Assembly: GCA_016462375.1 (NCBI GenBank)
Contig: JAEMTJ010000034.1
Location: 1-13,207 of the forward strand
Reading direction: 5' to 3'
Length of the DNA: 13,207 nucleotides
Source of the DNA: Rhodoluna sp.
Lineage (GTDB): Bacteria; Actinomycetota; Actinomycetes; Actinomycetales; Microbacteriaceae
Both the position numbers and the translations under genes were made by a program. Each line of letters opens with the position of its first letter. The stretch's first letter is position 1. Under the pieces are notes generated by a model, which worked only from the letters and a program-made list of their open reading frames with translations, searched no databases and had not been told where the DNA came from. This document shows positions 6,720 through 13,182 of the stretch, one piece after another.

Positions 6720-8492
6720 ATGAAAACTTTTAGAAGATATTTGGTGGCGGCAGCTGTTCTAGTTTTGTTAGGGCTCCCTTCCGCCAGCTCAGCGGATGTG
6801 AATGATTTCTCTTTTTCCTCCTTTAGTGCAGAATACAAACTCGGATTAAATAAGGAGAAGGCTAACCGACCTGAGATGTGGGTTCGGGAAACACTTGTTG
6901 CAGATTTCCCAGAAATAGACCAAAACCATGGAATTAGAAGAAGCATCCCGGAGTTAAGTTACGAGAAGTTTCCTGGCCTAATAGATCAGGTATCAGTAAC
7001 AGATCAACAGGGGAAGGTTAGAGAGTTCGAACTAACCATTGACCAAGGGTTTGTAAATTTACTTATTAAGCCAACTGATGGTTCTTATGTCCATGGCCGC
7101 CAAACATACGTAATCGAATATCATCAAGTTTGGGTCATCAACAACTATCAAAGCACAACTGGTTTTGATGAGTTCTATTGGGATGTCAATGGAACCGGTT
7201 GGTTGCAGAGCTTTGACCAAGTCAAGGCAACAGTTACCTTCGATAAAGCTCTTAGCGAGAGCTTCGTAACTGGAAAGGTGTCTTGCTATCAAGGGCAACA
7301 GGACTCAACTAAGCCCTGCTCGTCGATGGAAATCAATAACCAGCAAATGGTATTTAGTTCAAAGAATCTTCAAGCAGGTGAGAATCTGAGTATTGCTATT
7401 GCATTTAAACCAAACGTCGCTAACACAGCAGGGCCAAACGTCAATGGAACCCTAAATTGGTATGGTTTCTGGATTTGCCTGAGTCTAATTATTTTGATTC
7501 TGTTGTGGGCAATTTATTTCAGAATCTTTGGAATTAGATCTTCAGCAAAAGGCTCTTTTGTTATTCCACAATATAAGCCTGTTGCTGAGCCAGGCTTGTT
7601 AGTCTCAGCCTTGGTGTCGAGAAAGACAGCCTATCTCTATCAGGCGAGTGTTGTGGAGCTTGCAGTTATGAAACTTATTGAGATCGAAGTTGTTGCAGAC
7701 AGTGATAATAAGGACTTTCTTCTTCGGAGAACGAAGCTAGCTACAGATAACTCAGATCAGCTCTCTCTGTTGGCAGAGCTCGGCCTTATCAAGGGCGGCG
7801 AAGAACTGCTGTTAGCTCACAACATGCCTACTGAGCAGAAGAGCAAACTGTCTAACGGTCTTTTGAGTTTGAGAGTAGCGGCGACTAAGCGCGTTAGTTC
7901 CGGAGGATACTTTCAAAAGCGAGCATTAGGCATTCCGGCGATTGGATTTATGGTTGCACTATTGGTCTACGGCGGCTGGCTGTTCTTCGCTGGTTCTCTG
8001 GATAGCGAGGTAGCGGCAGGCTTCGTCGCGGCACCGCTAATGTCATTCGGCGCGTTTGTTGCCGTTTATTGGCTCCTACTTTCCAAACGGGCACTAACGT
8101 CTAAAGGCTCCGAACTTGTCTCGTTTGTTAAAGGGCTAGGGATGTATATCGGTTTAGCGGAGAAAGACAGGCTGGAGTTTTTACAATCACCAAAAGGTGC
8201 ATCCCTTAAGCCTTCTGAAGTTCAAGGCAAGGAAGTCCTAAAACTTTATGAAGAACTTCTACCTTGGGCAATTCTTTTAGGCCTTCAAGAGCAGTGGAAC
8301 AAAACCCTTACCGATCTATATCAAGACCAAGGAAGTCCGGTTTGGCTCATTGGTTCGCCTCAGCTCACGCATAGCTTTACAAACCTAAACCAGGTTCTAA
8401 CCCAGTCGCTGGCGGCCAGTTCATCTGGTGGTTCAGGCAGAGGGGGATCATCCGGCGGCGGTGGTGGCGGTGGCGGCGGCGGTGGAATCTAG
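6720..8492 (+). CDS. DUF2207 membrane protein with glycine-rich C-terminus
   Basis: Family of unknown function, common in Actinobacteria and Firmicutes. From the ATG at 6720 the protein opens with a signal peptide, MKTFRRYLVAAAVLVLLGLP then SASSA, giving 590 aa. The extracellular DUF2207 domain follows (about 26-245). Its signature HGIRRSIPEL at about residue 70 follows an ETLVADFPE segment, as is usual in this family. A membrane segment lies near 246-270. A cytoplasmic region (~270-400) precedes two further membrane segments (about 403-424 and 432-452), then a second soluble part and a tail of Ser/Gly ending in an 11-glycine run. Such tails are typical of DUF2207 and TPM-domain proteins. An upstream in-frame GTG at 6666 would overlap sdaA by 7 bases and add 18 residues (MLVEPQRTQP...). 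I prefer 6720 because it gives a standard signal peptide, though its ribosome site (TAGGG, 6713-6717) is very close to the ATG. Confidence 0.85.
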   Translation: MKTFRRYLVAAAVLVLLGLPSASSADVNDFSFSSFSAEYKLGLNKEKANRPEMWVRETLVADFPEIDQNHGIRRSIPELSYEKFPGLIDQVSVTDQQGKVREFELTIDQGFVNLLIKPTDGSYVHGRQTYVIEYHQVWVINNYQSTTGFDEFYWDVNGTGWLQSFDQVKATVTFDKALSESFVTGKVSCYQGQQDSTKPCSSMEINNQQMVFSSKNLQAGENLSIAIAFKPNVANTAGPNVNGTLNWYGFWICLSLIILILLWAIYFRIFGIRSSAKGSFVIPQYKPVAEPGLLVSALVSRKTAYLYQASVVELAVMKLIEIEVVADSDNKDFLLRRTKLATDNSDQLSLLAELGLIKGGEELLLAHNMPTEQKSKLSNGLLSLRVAATKRVSSGGYFQKRALGIPAIGFMVALLVYGGWLFFAGSLDSEVAAGFVAAPLMSFGAFVAVYWLLLSKRALTSKGSELVSFVKGLGMYIGLAEKDRLEFLQSPKGASLKPSEVQGKEVLKLYEELLPWAILLGLQEQWNKTLTDLYQDQGSPVWLIGSPQLTHSFTNLNQVLTQSLAASSSGGSGRGGSSGGGGGGGGGGGI

Positions 8493-8609
8493 CCGCTGAG
8501 GGACAACCAAACTTTACCAACGCCATAAATTGTTCTTTACACTGATACTGCCCAGATTTGTTTGCGCAACTATAGGCGGACAAAGCCTTAGACATTTTTG
8601 ATTGAAACA

Positions 8610-8616
8610 GGGAGAA
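8610..8616 (+). promoter_or_regulatory. Ribosome binding site deciding the start of the VOC gene
   Basis: GGGAGAA, with GGAG 8 bases before the ATG at 8623. An in-frame TTG at 8602 lies upstream of this site, so starting there would put the ribosome site inside the coding sequence. The ATG is therefore favoured. Confidence 0.75.
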
Positions 8617-8622
8617 CTAGCA

Positions 8623-8979
8623 ATGACAACAATTGTCCTTTGGGTTTCCAACCTTGAAAGATCAGTTAAGTTTTATTCAGCAATCTTTGAAGACAAGCAT
8701 CCTTACCTAGCAGAAGATTTTGCTTCGGTCGAAGGTAATGGCAACGAAGTGCTGTTACATCTGTTAGCTGAGCAATACCGAAGTGAATCTACCTCTGGTG
8801 AAGACAACCCAATCAAGCCGGTGTTTGAAGTTAGCAGTATTGATAAAGCGAAGCTAGCCGCTGGCAGTAATGGGGGAAGAATAAAATCTGAAACTCAAGA
8901 GCACGATTCTTGGAAGTATGCAGATGGAAATGATCCTGATGGCAACATCATTCAGGTGCGCGAAAGAATCGGTTACTAG
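8623..8979 (+). CDS. VOC / glyoxalase-fold small protein
   Basis: A 118-aa protein of the vicinal oxygen chelate superfamily (glyoxalase, bleomycin-resistance, dioxygenase relatives). It shows the two beta-alpha-beta-beta-beta halves. The first begins TTIVLWVSNLERSVKFYSAIF, matching the family's LxVxDlxrsvxFY pattern. The second contains NPIKPVFEVSSIDKAK and ends with the diagnostic DPDGNIIQVRE. The usual first metal ligand (His or Gln in the first strand) is Trp here, and the last ligand position after PDGN reads IIQ rather than a clear Glu, so canonical metal-dependent glyoxalase I activity is doubtful. Function and substrate are unknown; substrate sequestration or a non-catalytic role is possible. 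It stands alone, with 130 bases separating it from the DUF2207 gene, and its stop codon overlaps that of the convergent CotH gene. Confidence 0.82.
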   Translation: MTTIVLWVSNLERSVKFYSAIFEDKHPYLAEDFASVEGNGNEVLLHLLAEQYRSESTSGEDNPIKPVFEVSSIDKAKLAAGSNGGRIKSETQEHDSWKYADGNDPDGNIIQVRERIGY

Positions 8980-11273
8980 TTAGTAATTAGCGCTGAGGGC
9001 AAACTTGAGGTGGTTACCGAAGTGAATCCAGGCTTAGTGGAGGTAACTTTGAAAGTAATTGAGTGACCAACATCAGCTGCAGTGAGCTTGTATGTTTTAG
9101 AAACCGAATTGCTAATTACTACTCCATCTCTGAGCCACTGATAACTTAGCTTCACACCAGAATCCCATGAACCAACTATCCCAGTAACTGTCTTCGCAAG
9201 AGTAGTTATTCCGGAGATACTTACGGTCGGCTGCTTGACTTGAGTTCCCGCGACAATGGTTACAGCGTTAGTTGTTAGAACGAGTGTGTTGAATGCACTT
9301 TTGCTTAGAGTGACTCTTGCTGAGATGCTGTGAGAGACATCAGTTGCCTTTAGAACGTAACTTGTTCTGGTGCCTCCAACAATTACGACACCATCGTTTA
9401 GCCATTGGTATGTAGCTCTAGCCCCAGTTGGGATTGTCGCGTTTATTAGCAATGTTTGGGCCATCACGTTACTTCCGGCGATAGCCACCGTTGGTGAAGC
9501 GATAGTCCCAGCCAGGATTGTCACTGGCGCACTGGTTGTAGTGTTGGCAGCAAAGCCAGACTGTGTCACAGTGGTGGTAACTGTGATTGCTTTCAGATAG
9601 TCAGTAGTGCTTGGGGTATAGGTTGAATTAGTTGCTCCAGAAATCAGTTTCCCTGCCCGATACCAACGGTATTGAACTTGGATTGAATCATTCACAGCAG
9701 GGGTTGCTGTTAGTTGGCCACCGACTATAGCGCTACCCTTAATGGCGGCAGCGGTAGCTTGCGGATTACTGACTAGCTGGGCAACTGAGGTCGTAACAGC
9801 GCTAGTGAAGCTGGGCTTTAGTGCACTAACTCGGACGCTTATGTTGTGGGAGAGATCGTCGTTGGTGATTGTGTATAGAGCTGTTTGTGCAGTTGAGATA
9901 GGGGACCCATCTCTTAGCCACTGATACTGCAAAGTGGAAGTGAAATCCCAAGAGATTGCGTTAGCTTGCAAAGCTGAACCTAAAGTTGGCTTTCCTGTCA
10001 CTGTTAGATCTGGCGCTTCAGGAGCTCTGGTTAGCAGGAAGTTGCTCAGTGCTGTGGTGCGCATACCAAAGAAAGTGTCCAACCAGTTCTGCCAGTATGT
10101 AGCAGACCAAACGTCGGAGTTAGCTCTGGTTTCGTGCGAGATGTAAGCGGTATTGATTACAGCAGCGATTTTGTTTTTGAAACCAGGCATGTCTAGCTGT
10201 GCTGCTTTTATCTTTGCTTGGACCTGAGCTCTGACTAGCAATGCAGTGCAAGGGGCGTAAGCAACGCATTTACGCAAGATCACACTGCGTTGCTGATTAC
10301 CGAAGTTTCTAAAGGCGGGGCCTCTACCTAGGAAATCTAGTTGTGCAGATGGATCCATTGGGAAAGCACCATCTTGTCCCCAGGGAATAATTCTGAACTT
10401 TCCTGCTGTATCAAAAGCTAGGTAGTAGTTGTTCTGCACAACATCGGTATAGCCATCCCAGTTGCTGGTATAAAGATCTGTCGCCATCAGGTTGATTACC
10501 GCTGTCATGTCAGCAACCTTATTTATTTCAGTCCACCACGCTGCACCGTCTAATGCTGAAGTGGCGATAGCTGCATTTAGATCGGACCGGTTAGTGTCAC
10601 CGTAGTTAGTGTCATAACAGCCACTTTGTGAAGGAGTGATGTCAGCTAAGTAGCAGTTAGAACTATAAAGATGAGCGGGTGTCATCCAACGCTTAAGCAT
10701 TTGCTGGTCAACTGATTCAACGTTCGCATACAAACCAAAGTCAGCATTGTTAAGGGTTAGCCAAGAGTATGTAGTTCTAGGAGCAATAACTCCCATTGCT
10801 CGATACAACCTATATGCACTGTCTTCATGCACGAAAGATGGATCTTGCACCATGCTGTTCAGTGTCATTCGGGTAAGACCCATGAATTTTTGACCAGTAA
10901 CAAAAGCATCAAACTTTAGCTTGAGTGGAGCTTTTCCATACAGGTTAGTTCTAGTTGCTTGGCCTTTGATGCGAACACCGATATCAGCAAGGGTTGTCAC
11001 TTGGCCGTCAGCGGTAGTAATTCTCACTGAAGCACGCTGGTAGACGGTAGTGCCCGGATTATTGTTCAAGGTGTCAAAGGAAGCTTGGGGAAGAGTCAGA
11101 TTCACATTCGAAACCACCAGCGGGTTGTAAAACGCAGCAGCAGTATCAGTGCCCTCGTTATAAGCAGTAGTGGAAATACCAGAGACAGGTTGGCTTGCCG
11201 AAGCAGACTGAACGCTTGAAAGAGTTGCTAGTAAAACTAAGGCAACCAAGGATTTAAGGTAACTAGCTCTCAC
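8976..11273 (-). CDS. Secreted CotH-family protein with four C-terminal Ig-like repeats
   Basis: A 765-aa protein. Residues 1-27 form a signal peptide (MRASYLKSLVALVLLATL then SSVQSASA). A CotH domain covers about 60-420. It contains GVRIKGQATRTN, then KAPLKLKFDAF, DPSFVHEDSAYRLYRAMGV, FGLYANVESVD, NWDGYTDVVQNNYYL (about 270-284) and IIPWGQDGAF (about 293-303). CotH of Bacillus is an atypical protein kinase that phosphorylates spore-coat proteins; other family members are secreted surface proteins of unknown role. The acidic motif is WGQD rather than the WDxD seen in spore CotH. Residues ~420-765 are four repeats of 82-88 aa, each with a YQWLRDG-like core and a Y-x(5)-D-x(3)-I pattern. No LPXTG motif or C-terminal membrane anchor is seen, so it is probably released or held non-covalently. 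The GTG start has a strong AAAGGAG site. Kinase activity here is inference. Confidence 0.88.
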   Translation of the reverse strand: MRASYLKSLVALVLLATLSSVQSASASQPVSGISTTAYNEGTDTAAAFYNPLVVSNVNLTLPQASFDTLNNNPGTTVYQRASVRITTADGQVTTLADIGVRIKGQATRTNLYGKAPLKLKFDAFVTGQKFMGLTRMTLNSMVQDPSFVHEDSAYRLYRAMGVIAPRTTYSWLTLNNADFGLYANVESVDQQMLKRWMTPAHLYSSNCYLADITPSQSGCYDTNYGDTNRSDLNAAIATSALDGAAWWTEINKVADMTAVINLMATDLYTSNWDGYTDVVQNNYYLAFDTAGKFRIIPWGQDGAFPMDPSAQLDFLGRGPAFRNFGNQQRSVILRKCVAYAPCTALLVRAQVQAKIKAAQLDMPGFKNKIAAVINTAYISHETRANSDVWSATYWQNWLDTFFGMRTTALSNFLLTRAPEAPDLTVTGKPTLGSALQANAISWDFTSTLQYQWLRDGSPISTAQTALYTITNDDLSHNISVRVSALKPSFTSAVTTSVAQLVSNPQATAAAIKGSAIVGGQLTATPAVNDSIQVQYRWYRAGKLISGATNSTYTPSTTDYLKAITVTTTVTQSGFAANTTTSAPVTILAGTIASPTVAIAGSNVMAQTLLINATIPTGARATYQWLNDGVVIVGGTRTSYVLKATDVSHSISARVTLSKSAFNTLVLTTNAVTIVAGTQVKQPTVSISGITTLAKTVTGIVGSWDSGVKLSYQWLRDGVVISNSVSKTYKLTAADVGHSITFKVTSTKPGFTSVTTSSLPSALITN
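8979..10010 (-). repeat. Four tandem Ig-like repeat units within the CotH gene
   Basis: Reading the minus strand, units start near 10010, 9765, 9504 and 9243. Each encodes a strand opening such as PTVSISG or PTVAIAG, then YQWL(R/N)DG(V/S), about 15 residues later a Tyr, then D(V/L)SHSI or DVGHSI, and a closing KxxF/GFxT segment. The second unit is the most diverged (YRWYRAGKLI). The units are similar in protein but clearly diverged in DNA, which implies an old duplication. Confidence 0.8.
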
Positions 11274-11278
11274 AGCTG

Positions 11279-11285
11279 CTCCTTT
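11279..11285 (-). promoter_or_regulatory. Ribosome binding site for the CotH-family gene
   Basis: On the minus strand AAAGGAG lies 5 bases before the GTG at 11273. This is a near-ideal Shine-Dalgarno sequence and fixes the non-ATG start. Confidence 0.8.
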
Positions 11286-11300
11286 AGTTTCTGTACTTCA

Positions 11301-11328
11301 ATACTAGGCTTTGGAGCGTTTTATGTAA
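11301..11328 (-). promoter_or_regulatory. Probable promoter of the CotH-family gene
   Basis: On the minus strand TTACAT (11328-11323) and TAGTAT (11306-11301) are separated by 16 bases, a reasonable housekeeping sigma-70-type pair. The -10 box ends 27 bases before the GTG start, leaving a short leader that includes the ribosome site. It lies just downstream of the tRNA-Ser terminator, so the gene probably has its own transcript. Confidence 0.55.
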
Positions 11329-11346
11329 CCTGCTGGCAGAAAAAAC

Positions 11347-11374
11347 TAAAAGCCCTAGTCTCCTAGGGCTTTTA
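11347..11374 (-). terminator. Intrinsic terminator downstream of tRNA-Ser(GCU)
   Basis: A perfect 12-base inverted repeat, TAAAAGCCCTAG and CTAGGGCTTTTA, with a 4-base loop. Read on the minus strand it is followed by GTTTTT, a good U-tract for terminating the tRNA-Ser(GCU) transcript, whose encoded CCA ends only 4 bases away at 11378. On the plus strand the hairpin ends in TTTTATT and could also work, so it may be bidirectional. Confidence 0.85.
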
Positions 11375-11380
11375 TTCTGG

Positions 11381-11472
11381 CGGAGACGAGAGGATTTGAA
11401 CCTCCGAAGGGCTTTTAAGACCCTTACCTCATTAGCAGTGAGGCGCACTCGACCGGGCTATGCGACGTCTCC
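11381..11472 (-). tRNA. tRNA-Ser: tRNA-Ser(GCU)
   Basis: A class II tRNA of 92 bases on the minus strand. The acceptor stem GGAGACG pairs perfectly with CGTCTCC, followed by discriminator G (11381) and encoded CCA (11380-11378). The anticodon stem CCTCA/TGAGG (loop CTGCTAA) carries anticodon GCT at 11436-11434, reading AGC and AGU serine codons. A long variable arm with AAGGGTCTTAAAAGCCCTT forms a stem, and the T-arm carries GGTTCAAATCC. A strong terminator follows immediately. Together with the UGA isoacceptor at 3914 it gives two of the organism's serine tRNAs in this window. Confidence 0.97.
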
Positions 11473-11483
11473 AGAACTTCCCT

Positions 11484-11489
11484 AGTTTA
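11484..11489 (-). promoter_or_regulatory. Probable -10 element of tRNA-Ser(GCU)
   Basis: On the minus strand TAAACT lies 11 bases before the mature 5' end, inside CGGCTAAACTA, which also occurs at the promoter of the tRNA-Arg gene in this window. The expected -35 position is GC-rich and not consensus-like, so the assignment rests on the -10 and the shared sequence. Confidence 0.45.
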
Positions 11490-11599
11490 GCCGATATATA
11501 GAGGTTCGCCCGAGGCTTATTTATTGTGGGAAGTAGTTGACCCTAAACTTAGTTTCTATTCCTGTGTGAGAACACATTACGAATAAAGAGAGTAACAAG

Positions 11600-12103
11600 A
11601 TGCACGATAAAAATAGGACAGCCCCAGACTGGGGCTTCGCCAATGGCCAGCTCTGGTCTGAGATTCTGCCAGGACTCTGGATGGGTGGCACAGCAGACAC
11701 TGATGCCGATGGTGAAAGACACCCAGATGGCCCGATTACCAAAGAGGATTTCAACACAGTGGTCACTCTGTATTCCTCTGCTAACCCAGTGGACTGGTAT
11801 GTGAAGGAACTAAGACTAGGTTTCTATGATCACGAAGAAGTAGATGTTGACGCTAATGATCTTCACCAGGTTGTGCAAGCAGCGCACGAAGATTGGAAAG
11901 CCGGCAGGAAAGTACTAATCCGTTGCCAAGCAGGCCTAAACCGTTCAGGACTAGTCACAGCGCTAGTGCTTGCTAGAGACGGCATGCCAATAGATGAAGC
12001 CATTGAACTGCTTAGACAGAAGAGAAGTCCAGCTGCTCTCTGCAATCCTGACTTCGTTGATTGGCTAATCGCCAATTACGATGTCTTCTTACCAACAAAG
12101 TAG
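11600..12103 (+). CDS. Dual-specificity-type protein tyrosine phosphatase family protein
   Basis: A 167-aa cytoplasmic protein with no signal peptide or membrane segment. The cysteine-phosphatase signature CX5R(S/T) is intact: C109-QAGLN-R115-SG, preceded by KVLIR. SEILPGLWMGG near residue 20 matches the opening strand of dual-specificity phosphatases. The DHEEVDVDAND stretch (about 77-87) probably supplies the general-acid aspartate. DEAIELLRQKRSPAALCNPDFVDWL is the usual C-terminal helical part, where such enzymes typically have a conserved (R)xxA-type segment. The substrate may be phosphoprotein, phosphoinositide-like or another phosphate ester, and is not determined by sequence. AGAGAG (about 11588-11593) is a fair ribosome site for the ATG at 11600. 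It is a stand-alone gene between two tRNA genes, with no neighbouring kinase other than the CotH-family protein, which is predicted to be extracellular. Confidence 0.85.
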   Translation: MHDKNRTAPDWGFANGQLWSEILPGLWMGGTADTDADGERHPDGPITKEDFNTVVTLYSSANPVDWYVKELRLGFYDHEEVDVDANDLHQVVQAAHEDWKAGRKVLIRCQAGLNRSGLVTALVLARDGMPIDEAIELLRQKRSPAALCNPDFVDWLIANYDVFLPTK

Positions 12104-12108
12104 AGGGA

Positions 12109-12137
12109 TTGAGACACCAAGCGAATTCGGCTAAACT
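12109..12137 (+). promoter_or_regulatory. Promoter of tRNA-Arg(ACG)
   Basis: TTGAGA (12109-12114) and TAAACT (12132-12137) are 17 bases apart, an optimal sigma-70-type arrangement. The -10 box lies 25 bases before the mature tRNA 5' end, leaving a short precursor leader. The -10 is embedded in CGGCTAAACTA, also present upstream of tRNA-Ser(GCU). Confidence 0.7.
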
Positions 12138-12162
12138 AACTAGGTTGCCAATAGGCACCCAA

Positions 12163-12235
12163 GCGTTTGTAGCTCAACGGATAGAGCATCTGACTACGGA
12201 TCAGAAGGTTGGGGGTTCGAGTCCCTCCAAGCGCA
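12163..12235 (+). tRNA. tRNA-Arg: tRNA-Arg(ACG)
   Basis: A 73-base class I tRNA. The acceptor stem GCGTTTG pairs with CAAGCGC (one G-T pair), with discriminator A at 12235. The D-arm is GCTCAACGGATAGAGC. The anticodon stem TCTGA/TCAGA (loop CTACGGA) has anticodon ACG at 12196-12198, whose A34 is normally deaminated to inosine by TadA to read CGU, CGC and CGA. The T-arm is GAGGG-type (GGGGGTTCGAGTCCCTC). CCA is not encoded (CGT follows), unlike the two tRNA-Ser genes, so this tRNA depends on CCA-adding enzyme. No clear hairpin terminator is seen downstream. Confidence 0.97.
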
Positions 12236-12354
12236 CGTTACCCAGTTCCTTTTTAGGAGAAGCGGTTCAATTTTGGAATACGTTTGGCAGCTCAAAACCA
12301 GCTCTTCAGATTGCTTGAGAGACAGGTGCTTCTAGATGGGCACAGAAACGCTTT

Positions 12355-13182
12355 CTAGAGCCTCAAAAGAACCAAACTTGCTGCCATAACAGCCATGCCG
12401 CCTATCAAACCATAAACGGTCAGATGGCCTCGGGATGAGTTTCTTGCAGTTGGCAATAGGGTGTCAATCGCTAGGAACACCATTACTCCAGCGACCATTG
12501 AGAAGATGATTCCCAAAACGAAGTCGTTTAGGAACGGGGCCAAAATCAGGTAACCGATTATTGCTCCAGCAGGTTCTGCCAAACCAGACAGGAAGCTCAG
12601 CCTAAATGCTTTGATCCTACTTTTGGTGGCATAGTAAACAGGAACTGAGACTGCAATCCCTTCCGGGATGTTGTGAAGAGCAATTGCAATAGCTATTGGA
12701 ATACCAACCTCGGGATCATCCAAGACCAGCAAGAATGTTGCTAGCCCCTCAGGGAAGTTGTGAATAGCAATCGCTAAAGCGACAAAGACACCCATCTGCA
12801 AAAGTCTTTTTTGATGAACCATAACTTCTTCAGTGGTGCCACTAGGTTTACTCATCAGCTCAACCTCAGTGTTCTCATGAGGATTATTACCTGATGGAAC
12901 AAGAGCATCGATTAGCGCCATCAAAACCATGCCGCCAATTAGTGATGCAGCTGCTATACCCGCAGCACTAGCATCACCTGACTCGGAGCCAATGTATTTG
13001 GTGGCCTTAGGAAGAATGTCGACGAAGCTGACGTAGATCATCACTCCAGCGGAGAAGCCCATAGAGAGAGCGAAGAACGCCTTGTTAGTTGTCTTACTTA
13101 GAAAGGCAATGGTGGAGCCGATGCCTGTTGCCAGTCCCGCGAAAAGGGTAACCGCAAATGCCAACAGTGTAGAGCTGTCCAT
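12355..13182 (-). CDS. zupT: ZupT-like ZIP family zinc/metal transporter
   Basis: A 275-aa integral membrane protein that imports Zn2+ and often other divalent metals such as Fe2+ or Mn2+. About eight membrane segments are visible, with both termini hydrophobic as in the family. The metal-site motifs are HNFPEGLATF (about residues 141-150) and HNIPEGIAVSVPVYYATKS (about 168-186), which closely match the ZupT subgroup. GLAEPAGAIIGY follows in the next segment. The loop between the third and fourth segments (about residues 97-125) is longer and polar, containing His and acidic residues (HENTEVE, then TTEEVMVHQ), and may be a metal-sensing or docking loop. The length is close to E. coli ZupT (257 aa). 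AAAGAAAGG on the minus strand lies just upstream of the ATG at 13182. No Zur-type operator can be assessed because the promoter is mostly outside the window. Confidence 0.93.
   Translation of the reverse strand: MDSSTLLAFAVTLFAGLATGIGSTIAFLSKTTNKAFFALSMGFSAGVMIYVSFVDILPKATKYIGSESGDASAAGIAAASLIGGMVLMALIDALVPSGNNPHENTEVELMSKPSGTTEEVMVHQKRLLQMGVFVALAIAIHNFPEGLATFLLVLDDPEVGIPIAIAIALHNIPEGIAVSVPVYYATKSRIKAFRLSFLSGLAEPAGAIIGYLILAPFLNDFVLGIIFSMVAGVMVFLAIDTLLPTARNSSRGHLTVYGLIGGMAVMAASLVLLRL

Noticed and set aside
8493..8622. Promoter for the VOC gene (TTTACA near 8535, TATAGG near 8572)
   Set aside because: The candidate -35 and -10 boxes are not spaced correctly relative to each other, so no pair can be assigned.
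9370..10146. Three plus-strand open frames of 60-76 codons opposite the CotH-family gene
   Set aside because: They are antisense shadows of the Ig-like repeats and show no ribosome site or recognisable protein features.
12061..12318. An 85-codon open frame on the plus strand running through the tRNA-Arg gene
   Set aside because: It overlaps the end of the phosphatase gene and its middle (VAQRIEHLTTDQKVGGSSPS) is simply a translated tRNA, a well-known false annotation.
12239..12354. Terminator or small gene between tRNA-Arg and zupT
   Set aside because: Two TCTAGA sites near 12331 and 12353 give only an imperfect inverted repeat without a U-tract, and no coding frame is convincing. I see nothing firm here.
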